Positions 38,303-47,678 of a stretch of DNA of 64,000 bases are shown here, one piece after another. How positions within the stretch are numbered: the stretch's first letter is position 1; the number at the start of each line of letters is the position of its first letter. The translations under genes were made by a program, and so were the position numbers. The notes under the pieces are model-generated. The model was not told the origin of the DNA, did no database searches, and saw nothing but the letters and a program-made list of their open reading frames with translations. Location: contig NZ_BMRV01000011.1 of assembly GCF_014648815.1 (NCBI RefSeq), positions 1-64,000 on the forward strand. Direction: 5' to 3'. This DNA is from Streptomyces flaveolus (lineage in GTDB: Bacteria; Actinomycetota; Actinomycetes; Streptomycetales; Streptomycetaceae).

Positions 38303-38966
38303 AATGCGCGCCGTCACCGCCGGCTACGTCAGGAACGTACCGGTCGTCCGCGACGTCTCCCTGACGATCCGGCCGGGGGAGTCCGTCGGGCTGCTCGGCC
38401 CCAGCGGCTGCGGCAAGTCCACCCTCGCGCGCGTCGCGGCCCTGCTGCACCGCCCCGACTCCGGAACCCTGCTGCTCGACGGCGAACCCGTACGCCGCTG
38501 GCGCCACCGAGCACCCCGCGCCCAGCGCACCGCCTTCGGCGTCGTCTTCCAGCAGGCGCGCCTCTCGGCCGACCCCCGGCTGCCGCTGGCCGACCTGATC
38601 GCCGAACCGCTGCGCGCCACCGGCCGGCGCGAGGGCCTCGCCGGACGGGTCGCCGAACTGGCCACCACCGTCGGGCTGACCACGGACCTGCTGAACCGGC
38701 GCCCCCACGAGGTCAGCGACGGCCAGCTGCAGCGGGCCTGCCTCGCCCGCGCCCTCGTCCTGCGGCCGCGCTGGCTGGTCTGCGACGAGATGACCGCGAT
38801 GCTCGACGCGTCCACCACCGCCGCCCTCGTCGCCGTGGTCGAGGAGTACCGCGCCGCCACCGGCGCCGGACTGCTGGCCGTCGGCCACGACCGCACCCTC
38901 CTCGACCGCTGGTGCGACCGGACGGTCCACTGGTCCGCCCTGGGCCCGGACCCGCTCGACATGTAA
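38295..38966 (+). CDS. nikE: Nickel/peptide ABC transporter ATPase 2, degenerate signature
   Basis: A 223-residue ABC ATPase, short because the C-terminal tail is absent. Walker A is GPSGCGKST and Walker B LVCDEMTAMLD. The signature is EVSDGQLQR instead of LSGGQ, so its half of the nucleotide sandwich may work less well. GTG 38295 overlaps nikD by 8 bp. It completes the importer. Confidence 0.83.
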   Translation: MLEMRAVTAGYVRNVPVVRDVSLTIRPGESVGLLGPSGCGKSTLARVAALLHRPDSGTLLLDGEPVRRWRHRAPRAQRTAFGVVFQQARLSADPRLPLADLIAEPLRATGRREGLAGRVAELATTVGLTTDLLNRRPHEVSDGQLQRACLARALVLRPRWLVCDEMTAMLDASTTAALVAVVEEYRAATGAGLLAVGHDRTLLDRWCDRTVHWSALGPDPLDM

Positions 38967-39056
38967 CGGTCAAGTCCGGTCCACGGGGTCACCAGTCGGG
39001 GTTCATCCGGCGCCTTTTGCCTGGTTGTCGTCCGGCCACCGTCCTCTGGAGGTTCG

Positions 39057-40667
<1,611 letters not shown>

Positions 40668-40673
40668 GCGCCG

Positions 40674-41291
40674 TCACGAAGCGGTGCCGCCGTCGCCGGG
40701 GCCCGGGTGCCGGCGACGGTAGTGGCGGGCCGCCCGGGCGCGGTTGCCGCAGGACGGCTTGCACCACTCCTGCCGCCCGTGGGACTTGACGAAGTAGCGC
40801 ACGCAACGGGGCGCGGTGCAGGCGCGCAACCGCTCGCGCTCCGGGCCGCTCAGAAAGTCGACGGCGGCACGGGCCAGGGCCGCCAGGAGCCGGGTCCCCG
40901 GGTCGTCCTCCACCGGCCGCAGACGGGCGGAGGGGGCTCCCTCCGGGGGCCAGTCCAGCTGCGGAACGACCGGTTCACGGGCGGCCACGGCGTTGATGTG
41001 GGCCACCGCCCGGTCGGCCGGCATCAGGGCTGCGGCGTCCGCCCGACTCGGGGGCGCCGGACTGACCGCCCGTGCGAACAGCGCACGGACCGCGCGACGC
41101 AGCTCGACGAGTTCGCTCCGGAGCGCTTCGTCCACCGTCGTCTGCCCGGGCGCGACACCGTCGGCCGGGAGGTCGGCCCGGGCCTCGATCCACTGGGCCG
41201 TTCCGCGGACCGTGGCGAGGTCGTCGGTGACGCCGCCCTCCCCGTCATGGCGGATCGTGCCCGCCAACTCCAGTGCCGGCCAACGTTTCAT
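40674..41291 (-). CDS. CGNR zinc-finger regulator (ABATE domain)
   Basis: A 205-residue protein. The N-terminal ABATE domain holds ELAGTIRHD and the C-terminus (about 160-195) is the CGNR finger: CTAPRC, then WCKPSCGNRARAARHYRR, four cysteines for zinc. Such proteins are stress-linked transcription regulators. ATG 41291 has AAGGAGACGGCG before it. It is divergent from the phosphodiesterase gene; a -10-like TAGGGT (minus strand, 41350-41345) lies in the relatively A/T-rich gap. It is convergent with phoD, 6 bp apart. Confidence 0.88.
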   Translation of the reverse strand: MKRWPALELAGTIRHDGEGGVTDDLATVRGTAQWIEARADLPADGVAPGQTTVDEALRSELVELRRAVRALFARAVSPAPPSRADAAALMPADRAVAHINAVAAREPVVPQLDWPPEGAPSARLRPVEDDPGTRLLAALARAAVDFLSGPERERLRACTAPRCVRYFVKSHGRQEWCKPSCGNRARAARHYRRRHPGPGDGGTAS

Positions 41292-41456
41292 CGCCGTCTC
41301 CTTCCGGGCCTGTGCGGGACCTGCTTGATCATGTGCCTCCGCACACCCTAGAGTCCCTAACGGAAAAACGAGAATTACCGTGAGAGTGCCGGCCGGGTGG
41401 GACACCCCGTGCCGGCCCGGAACTGCGGCGACGGCCGCTCATGGGGAGGACGGTTC

Positions 41457-42200
41457 ATGTCAGTGCTGCTCGCACAGATCAGCGACCTGCACCTGGACGG
41501 TAGTGAGAGAGCCACCCGGCGTGCCACCCGCGTCATGGATCACCTGCGGGCCCTGCCGCGCCCGGTCGACGCCCTCCTGGTCACCGGGGACATCGCCGAC
41601 CACGGGGCCGAGGCGGAGTACGAGGAGGCCGCGCGCATCCTGGAGGCCCCCTTCCCGGTGCTCACCTGCCCCGGCAACCACGACGTGCGCCCCGCCTACC
41701 GCAAGGCGCTGCTCGGCGAGAGCCCGGACGCGTCCCCGGTCAACCGGATCCATCACGTCGGCGGGACCGCCGTCCTGATGTGCGACTCCACGATCCCCGG
41801 CCGCGACGAAGGGCGCCTCGACGCCGAGACCCTCGACTGGATCGACACCCGGCTCGCCGGACTGCCGCAGGACACCCCGGCGCTGATCGCCTTCCACCAG
41901 CCGCCGGTCGAGCTCCACCACCCCCTGCCCGACTCGGGAATGCTCGAGAACCCCGAGCGGCTGGCCGCCCTGCTCGACGCGCACCCCCAGGTCGTCGCCG
42001 TGCTGACCGGCCACGCCCACACGGCCGCCGCCTCGGCCTTCGCCGCCCGCCCCCTGATCGTCGGACCGGCCGTCACCTGGACCCTGCGCATGCCCTGGGA
42101 GGGCGACCTCCCCGCCGACCGCGACCAGCCGCCCGGCCTCGCCTTCCACGTCCTGGGCGACGACCGGCGCCTGACCACCCACTACCGCGTCGTGCTCTGA
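41457..42200 (+). CDS. CpdA-like metallophosphodiesterase
   Basis: A 247-residue class III cyclic-nucleotide-type phosphodiesterase. The five metal motifs are SDLHLDG, GDIADHG, GNHDVRP, HQPP and GHAHT. Such enzymes hydrolyse cAMP, cAMP-like or other phosphodiesters; the substrate is not evident. ATG 41457 has GGGGAGGAC upstream. It is divergent from the CGNR regulator, which may control it, and is followed by a strong terminator. Confidence 0.88.
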   Translation: MSVLLAQISDLHLDGSERATRRATRVMDHLRALPRPVDALLVTGDIADHGAEAEYEEAARILEAPFPVLTCPGNHDVRPAYRKALLGESPDASPVNRIHHVGGTAVLMCDSTIPGRDEGRLDAETLDWIDTRLAGLPQDTPALIAFHQPPVELHHPLPDSGMLENPERLAALLDAHPQVVAVLTGHAHTAAASAFAARPLIVGPAVTWTLRMPWEGDLPADRDQPPGLAFHVLGDDRRLTTHYRVVL

Positions 42201-42204
42201 CCCA

Positions 42205-42223
42205 GGCCCCGCAAGGCGGGGCC
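42205..42223 (+). terminator. Hairpin terminator
   Basis: GGCCCCGC (42205-42212) and GCGGGGCC (42216-42223) form an 8-bp stem with loop AAG, 5 bp after the phosphodiesterase stop. Confidence 0.65.
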
Positions 42224-42264
42224 GGCCATCGTCCATCAGGAACGAACAAAGTCCGACGGGGTAA

Positions 42265-42293
42265 TTGATTCGGTTGTGTTCGAGTCCTAGGGT
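42265..42293 (+). promoter_or_regulatory. SigA-type promoter of the beta-galactosidase gene
   Basis: TTGATT (42265-42270) and TAGGGT (42288-42293) are exactly 17 nt apart, giving transcription near 42300 and a 5' leader of about 108 nt. AGGGT-G-ACCCT (42289-42299) is a palindrome overlapping the -10 and may be an operator. Confidence 0.65.
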
Positions 42294-42407
42294 GACCCTG
42301 ATTCAGTAGCCGCTCCATCACCGGCAGTTGGCATCCGCACCACCGTCGACGGCCGGTGCAGCACCGTGCGTTGAGCCGCCCCCGAAGCCACACGGAAGGC
42401 CACGGTC

Positions 42408-45400
42408 ATGCCGCACTCGCCCGTGTCACCCGCCGGTACCCCGGCCCCCCGCCACCGACCGGTCGTCAGCCGCCGCCGTCTCCTGGAGGGCGGCGCCGCC
42501 CTCCTCGGCGCGCTCGCCCTGTCCGCGTCGCCGGTCACCGCGCTCGCGGCCGGCCGGCGTGCCGGGGCCGACGAAACCCCCGAGTGGAACGACTTCGGCG
42601 TCTTCCGGCTCGGCACCGAGCCGCCGCACGCCACGCTCATGCCGTACGCGGACGTGAGACAGGCCCTGGCCGGCGACCGCACCCGCTCGCCCTACCGGCT
42701 GAGCCTCGACGGCACCTGGAAGTTCGCCTACGCCGACCGCCCCGACGACCGGGACGCCGACTTCCACCGCACCGACACCGACGACAGCGACTGGGGCACC
42801 ATCCCGGTCCCGTCCGTCTGGCAGACGCACGGCCACGACTTCCCGATCTACCTGAACATCACCTACCCGTACTGGGGACCCAACGGCCTCGGCGAGGACC
42901 CGCAGCCGCCCGCCGCGCCGACCCGCTACAACCCGGTCGGCCAGTACCGGCGCACCTTCACCGTGCCCCGCGACTGGACGGGCCGCCGCACCTTCCTCCA
43001 CTTCGAGGGCGTCAAGTCCGCGCACTACGTGTGGATCAACGGGGAACTGGTCGGCTACGACGAGGACTCCTACACCCCGTCCGAGTACGACATCACCGAC
43101 CACCTGAAGCCGGGCACCAACCAGATCGCGGTGGAGGTGTACCGCTACTCCGACGGCGACTGGCTGGAGGACCAGGACATGATCCGGCTGAGCGGCATCT
43201 TCCGCTCGGTCTACCTCTACTCCACCCCGGCCGTGCACCTGCGCGACTTCAAGCTGGACACCCCGCTGAACGGCACCTACACCGACGCCGAGCTGAAGGT
43301 CACCGCGAGCGTGCGCGCGTACGGCGGCGACGGCGCCGGGCGGTACACGGTGGAGACCCAGCTGTACGACGCGCGCGGCCACGCCGTCTGGTCCCGGCCG
43401 CTCCAGCAGTCCACCGGCCTCGGCACCGTCCGCGCCGGCGAGGACGTCACCGTGAGCGCGGCCAAGGCCGTACCGGCACCGAAGCTGTGGTCGGCCGAGC
43501 ACCCGTACCTCTACACCGCCGTCCTGCGCCTGCGCGACCCGTCCGGCAAGGTCGTGGAGACCCTCTCCCACCGGGTGGGCTTCCGCGAGTTCGCGCTCAA
43601 GGACGGGCTGATGCGGATCAACGGCAGGCCCGTCTCCTTCCGCGGCACCAACCGGCACGAGATGCACCCGGTGCGCGGCACGGCGCTGACCCGCGAGGAC
43701 ATGGTCGAGGACATCAAGATCATCAAGCGGATGAACATCAACAGCGTCCGCACCTCGCACTACCCCAACAACCCGTACTGGCTGGAACTCGCCGACGAGT
43801 ACGGCCTCTACCTCGTCGACGAGACCAACCTCGAGACCCACGGCATCCGCGGCGAGTACCCGGGCGACCACCCCGACTGGACCGCGGCCTGCGTGGCCCG
43901 CGCCCAGAACATGGTCCACCGCGACAAGAACCACGCCTGTGTCGTCATCTGGTCCCTCGGCAACGAGGCCGGCGGCGGCAGCACCTTCACGGCCATGCAC
44001 GACTGGATCCGCTCCTACGACGACACCCGCGTCATCCAGTACGAGGGCGACGACCGTCCCGGCATCAGCGACATCCGCTCGGAGATGTACGACAGCCCGC
44101 AGCGCGTCGAGCAGCGCGCGAAGGACACCTCCGACACGCGGCCCTACGTCATGATCGAGTACGCCCACTCGATGGGGAACTCGACCGGCAACTTCAAGAA
44201 GTACTGGGACATCGTCCGCCGGTACGACGTCCTCCAGGGCGGCTGGATCTGGGACTTCGTCGACCAGTCCCTGTACACGCCCGTCCCGGCCCGCACCCTG
44301 CTGACCGAGTCCGGCCCGGCCGGGCTGCGCGGCGAGATCCTCGCCACCCGCGGCACCCTCGACCGGGACAAGGGCCTGTCCGGCATCACCGTCTTCGAGC
44401 GCCACGACAGCCTCGACCTCACCGGCTCCCTGACCCTGGAGGCCTGGGTCACCCCGCACGTCACCGGCTACCACCAGCCCATCCTCGCCAAGGGCGACAC
44501 CCAGTACGCGCTCAAGCAGACCGACCGCAGGCTGGAGTTCTTCATCCACTCGGCCGGCCAGTGGATCACCGCGAGCTGGACCGTGCCGGACGACTGGACC
44601 GGCCGCGAACACCACGTCGCGGGCGTCTTCGACGCGGACGCCGGCACCCTGACCCTGTACGTCGACGGCGAGGCGAAGGCCACCCGCACCACCGACCGGC
44701 GCCCCAGCAGCAACACCGCGCCGCTCTCCCTGGCCACCGACGCCGACAACCAGACCCGCGAGTTCAGCGGCACCGTCCGCCGCGCCCGCGTCTACGCCCG
44801 CGCCCTCACCGGCGCCGAACTGGCCTCCGAGGGGCGCGGACCCGGCGACGGCGGCGTGCGGTTCTGGTTCGACGCGGCCACCGTGAAGACCGTGACGAAG
44901 CGGCCGAAGGACAAGACCTTCCTCGCCTACGGCGGCGACTGGGGCGACAACCCCAACGACGGCGCCTTCGTCGCCGACGGCATCGTCACCGCCGACCGCG
45001 GCCACACCGGCAAGGCCACCGAGGTCAAGCACGTCTACCAGGCGATCAACGCCGCTCCCGTCCCCGGCGGCGCACCGGGAGCCGTCACCCTCACCAACGA
45101 ATTCCTGTTCACCGACCTCCGCGAGTTCGACGCCCGGTGGGAACTGGTCGCCGACGGCAAGGTCGTGCGGCACGGCAGACTGACCCGCGACCAGCGAGAC
45201 GTCCCGCCGATGTCCGGCAAGGACATCACCGTCCCCGTACGCCTGCCGGACGACCCGGACCCGGGCACCGAGTACTTCCTCCAGCTCTCCTTCACCACCA
45301 AGGACGCCACGCCGTGGGCCGAGGCGGGCTTCGAGGTGGCCCGGCAGCAGATCCCGCTGGACGCCGGCAGCCCGGCCGTCACCCCCGCACGCCTGGACAG

Positions 45401-46322
45401 CGTCCCCGCCCTGCGCCACGACGACCGCGACCAGGACGTCACCGTGCGCGGCAAGGGCTTCTCCGTCACCGTCGACAAGCGCAGCGGCACCATCACCTCC
45501 TACGAGGCCGGCGGCACCCGCCTGATCACCTCCGGGCCCGTGCCCAACTTCTGGCGGGCGCCCACCGACAACGACAAGGGCAACGGCCAGCACACCCGCA
45601 ACCAGACCTGGCGCGACGCCGGCGCCCGCCGCACCGTGACGGACGTCGCGGTGCGGGCTTTGGGCGACCGGGCCGTCGAGATCAAGGTCAGCGGCACCCT
45701 GCCGACCACCACCGAGTCGACGTACACCACCACCTACACGGTGTTCGGCAATGCCGAGATCAAGGTCGACAACACCCTGCACCCGGGCGCCGCGAACCTG
45801 CCCTACATCCCGGAGGTCGGCACCCTGCTCCTGCTGCCCGGCCGCCTGGACCGGCTGCACTACTACGGCCGCGGACCCGACGAGAACTACTGGGACCGCA
45901 ACACCGGTTCCGACGTCGGCCTGTACTCCGGGACCGTCGCCGAGCAGTGGACCTCCTACATCCGCCCGCAGGAGAACGGCAACAGGACCGACGTCCGCTG
46001 GATCGCGCTCACCGACTCCCGCGGAGCGGGCCTGCTCGCCACCGGCGAGCCCCTGCTGGAGGCCAACGCCTCCCACTTCACACCGGAGGACCTGTCGGCC
46101 GGCGTACGCCACGACTACCAGCTCACCCCGCGCGACGAGGTCGTGCTGCGGCTGAACCACCGCCAGATGGGCGTGGGCGGTGACAACAGCTGGGGCGCGC
46201 ACACGCACGACGAGTTCAAGCTGTTCGCCGACCGGGACTACACGTACACCTACCGGCTGCGCCCGCTCACCGACGTGCGCGACGCGATGGCCGCCTCGCG
46301 GCGGCCCACGGCGACCGAGTAG
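42408..46322 (+). CDS. GH2 beta-galactosidase, Tat-exported, with LamG insertion
   Basis: A 1304-residue secreted enzyme of the LacZ type. A Tat signal (SRRRLLEGGAALLG, residues about 21-34) is followed by the sugar-binding and Ig-like GH2 domains, the catalytic barrel with acid/base Glu520 (SLGNEAGG) and nucleophile Glu584 (MIEYAHSMGN), and a C-terminal Bgal_small_N domain (VPNFWRAPTDNDKG). Between WDFVDQSL and the resumption YGGDWGDNPNDGAF, normally adjacent, about 150 residues (around 659-807) form a LamG/concanavalin-like domain (LTGSLTLEAWVTPHV, GTLTLYVDGEAKA). This could bind polymeric carbohydrate. ATG 42408 is the start. Confidence 0.93.
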   Translation: MPHSPVSPAGTPAPRHRPVVSRRRLLEGGAALLGALALSASPVTALAAGRRAGADETPEWNDFGVFRLGTEPPHATLMPYADVRQALAGDRTRSPYRLSLDGTWKFAYADRPDDRDADFHRTDTDDSDWGTIPVPSVWQTHGHDFPIYLNITYPYWGPNGLGEDPQPPAAPTRYNPVGQYRRTFTVPRDWTGRRTFLHFEGVKSAHYVWINGELVGYDEDSYTPSEYDITDHLKPGTNQIAVEVYRYSDGDWLEDQDMIRLSGIFRSVYLYSTPAVHLRDFKLDTPLNGTYTDAELKVTASVRAYGGDGAGRYTVETQLYDARGHAVWSRPLQQSTGLGTVRAGEDVTVSAAKAVPAPKLWSAEHPYLYTAVLRLRDPSGKVVETLSHRVGFREFALKDGLMRINGRPVSFRGTNRHEMHPVRGTALTREDMVEDIKIIKRMNINSVRTSHYPNNPYWLELADEYGLYLVDETNLETHGIRGEYPGDHPDWTAACVARAQNMVHRDKNHACVVIWSLGNEAGGGSTFTAMHDWIRSYDDTRVIQYEGDDRPGISDIRSEMYDSPQRVEQRAKDTSDTRPYVMIEYAHSMGNSTGNFKKYWDIVRRYDVLQGGWIWDFVDQSLYTPVPARTLLTESGPAGLRGEILATRGTLDRDKGLSGITVFERHDSLDLTGSLTLEAWVTPHVTGYHQPILAKGDTQYALKQTDRRLEFFIHSAGQWITASWTVPDDWTGREHHVAGVFDADAGTLTLYVDGEAKATRTTDRRPSSNTAPLSLATDADNQTREFSGTVRRARVYARALTGAELASEGRGPGDGGVRFWFDAATVKTVTKRPKDKTFLAYGGDWGDNPNDGAFVADGIVTADRGHTGKATEVKHVYQAINAAPVPGGAPGAVTLTNEFLFTDLREFDARWELVADGKVVRHGRLTRDQRDVPPMSGKDITVPVRLPDDPDPGTEYFLQLSFTTKDATPWAEAGFEVARQQIPLDAGSPAVTPARLDSVPALRHDDRDQDVTVRGKGFSVTVDKRSGTITSYEAGGTRLITSGPVPNFWRAPTDNDKGNGQHTRNQTWRDAGARRTVTDVAVRALGDRAVEIKVSGTLPTTTESTYTTTYTVFGNAEIKVDNTLHPGAANLPYIPEVGTLLLLPGRLDRLHYYGRGPDENYWDRNTGSDVGLYSGTVAEQWTSYIRPQENGNRTDVRWIALTDSRGAGLLATGEPLLEANASHFTPEDLSAGVRHDYQLTPRDEVVLRLNHRQMGVGGDNSWGAHTHDEFKLFADRDYTYTYRLRPLTDVRDAMAASRRPTATE

Positions 46323-46336
46323 GCCCGGATCGAACC

Positions 46337-46361
46337 GGGAGCCCGGGGTAACCGGGCTCCC
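46337..46361 (+). terminator. Strong hairpin abutting the next start codon
   Basis: GGGAGCCCGG (46337-46346) pairs perfectly with CCGGGCTCCC (46352-46361), 10 bp with a 5-nt loop, 14 bp after the beta-galactosidase stop. The stem ends one base before ATG 46362 of the next gene, so it may also affect that start. Confidence 0.7.
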
Positions 46362-47252
46362 ATGGGTGACGTACTGGTCGGGGCATGCTCGTGGACGGAC
46401 CGGCAACTCGTCGCGAGCGGCTGGTATCCACGCGGACGGCGGGACGCCGAGGGACGGCTGCGGCACTACGCCTCACGGCTGCCCGTCGTCGAAGTGGACG
46501 CCGGGTACTACGCGTTGCCGAGCCGCCGCAACAGCGAGCTGTGGGTGGAGCGCACGCCGGACGGCTTCCGCTTCGACGTGAAGGCCTTCTCGCTGCTGAC
46601 CGGCCACCCCACCCGTCCCGAGGCCCTGCCGGCCGACCTGCGGGACGGCCTCGGCGGCGAGGAGCGCGGCCTGCTGCGGCGCGGGCGGGCGAGCGCGGCG
46701 CTCCTCGACGAGGTGTGGGGACGGTTCACCGACGCCGTCGAACCGCTGCGGGCGGCCGGACGGCTCGGCACCCTGCTGTTCCAGTTCCCGCCCTGGTTCG
46801 CGCCGGGCCCGGAGACGGAGGACATCCTCCGGGCCTGCGCGCGGCGCACGGGGGAGAGGCCGCTCGCCGTGGAGTTCCGCCACCCGGACTGGTGGGCGCC
46901 GCACCGGGCGGACGAGACCACGGCGCTGCTCACCGGCCTCGGCGCCACCGCCGTCGGCGTGGACATTGCCCAGGGCCTGCCCGGCTCCCTGCCGCCCGTC
47001 GTGCCGGTCACCCGCCCCGCGCTCGCCGTCGTGCGGTTCCACGGCCGCAGCCCGGCGTGGGGCAGGGGCAGCAAGGAGGACCGTTTCCGGCACGACTACG
47101 ACGTGGCCGAACTCGCCGCCTGGGTGCCCCGGTTGCGGCGTGCGGCCCGGCAGACGGACGAGCTGCACGTGCTGTTCAACAACTGCTGCGCGGACGCGGC
47201 CGTACGCGCCGCCGAGGACATGCGGCGGCTGCTCACCGAGAAGCGTCGCTGA
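46362..47252 (+). CDS. DUF72 protein (YecE-like TIM barrel)
   Basis: A 296-residue protein with the DUF72 pattern: VGACSWTDRQL at the start, VEVDAGYYALPS, FRFDVKAFSLLTGHP, LFQFPPWF, AVEFRHPDWW and FNNCCADAA. The family adopts a barrel fold; its function is unknown. ATG 46362 is required to include the first beta strand but has no ribosome site and touches a hairpin. Its last 20 bp overlap the convergent nmtR-like gene. Confidence 0.85.
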   Translation: MGDVLVGACSWTDRQLVASGWYPRGRRDAEGRLRHYASRLPVVEVDAGYYALPSRRNSELWVERTPDGFRFDVKAFSLLTGHPTRPEALPADLRDGLGGEERGLLRRGRASAALLDEVWGRFTDAVEPLRAAGRLGTLLFQFPPWFAPGPETEDILRACARRTGERPLAVEFRHPDWWAPHRADETTALLTGLGATAVGVDIAQGLPGSLPPVVPVTRPALAVVRFHGRSPAWGRGSKEDRFRHDYDVAELAAWVPRLRRAARQTDELHVLFNNCCADAAVRAAEDMRRLLTEKRR

Positions 47253-47595
47253 TTCCCAGCCGCAGATGCTCCACGTGGTAGACGGCCTGGTCGAGCAGCT
47301 CGGCCACATGGTGGTCGTGCAGCGCGTACACCACCGACCGGCCGCGCCGCTCACCCACCACGAGCCCCAGGTTCCGCAGCAGGCGCAGCTGGTGGGAGCA
47401 GGCCGACTGCTCCATGCCGACCTCCGCCGCCAACTCGGTGGCGGGCAGCGGACCTTCGCGCAGCCGCGCGAGGATCAGCAGCCGGGAGGGCGTGGACAGG
47501 GCCTGGAGCGTGGTGGCGACCTTGGCGACGTTGTCCGCGTCCAGGCGCACACGCTCGACTGCGTCCTGCGCGGTGGTGGCGGCTCCATGACCCAT
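47233..47595 (-). CDS. nmtR: NmtR-like ArsR/SmtB nickel/cobalt sensor
   Basis: A 120-residue winged-helix repressor. The N-terminus MGHG and the C-terminal helix with DHHVAELLDQAVYHVEH reproduce the ligand set of mycobacterial NmtR, in which His3 and an Asp/His cluster bind Ni(II) or Co(II); the DNA helix includes MEQSACSHQLRLLRNLG. Metal binding would release DNA. ATG 47595 is chosen because it yields MGHG and lies 7 nt after TAAGAT, so the transcript should be leaderless; an ATG at 47604 is less fitting. It is divergent from a P1B-4 ATPase, like nmtR and ctpJ. Confidence 0.85.
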   Translation of the reverse strand: MGHGAATTAQDAVERVRLDADNVAKVATTLQALSTPSRLLILARLREGPLPATELAAEVGMEQSACSHQLRLLRNLGLVVGERRGRSVVYALHDHHVAELLDQAVYHVEHLRLGISDASR

Positions 47596-47602
47596 GCCGG
47601 TC

Positions 47603-47672
47603 ATCTTACGCACCCACCCGCACGCATGAACGGATGAATGAATGAATGAGTCTTCATGCGTTCCTGTATGGT
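47603..47672. promoter_or_regulatory. nmtR / exporter divergent promoter-operator
   Basis: ACGCATGAA (47622-47630) and TTCATGCGT (47653-47661) form a perfect 9-bp inverted repeat around a 22-nt centre made of the tetranucleotide run ATGA repeated about four times. The sensor -10 (TAAGAT, minus, 47608-47603) and the exporter -10 (TATGGT, 47667-47672) lie just outside it. This is the expected place for the NmtR-like repressor. Confidence 0.6.
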
Positions 47673-47678
47673 GGCCGC

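Noticed and set aside
38976..39056. Pho box upstream of phoD
   Set aside because: One unit GTTCATCCGGC at 38999-39009 is good, but the 11-bp adjacent direct repeat required for PhoP binding is not present; GGTCACC is at the wrong spacing of 14.
42241..42270. SigB-type promoter before beta-galactosidase (GGGTAA at 42259-42264)
   Set aside because: No GNNT at 14-16 nt upstream; a clearer SigA-like pair lies just downstream.
42426..46466. 1346-codon open frame antisense to beta-galactosidase
   Set aside because: No domain is recognisable, composition is Val/Gly/Ala-rich, and the opposite strand carries a clear GH2 enzyme.
47631..47650. ATGA tandem run as the N-terminus of the metal ATPase (ATG 47646)
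   Set aside because: It lies in the operator and upstream of the -10 TATGGT; the GTG at 47679 gives a proper start.
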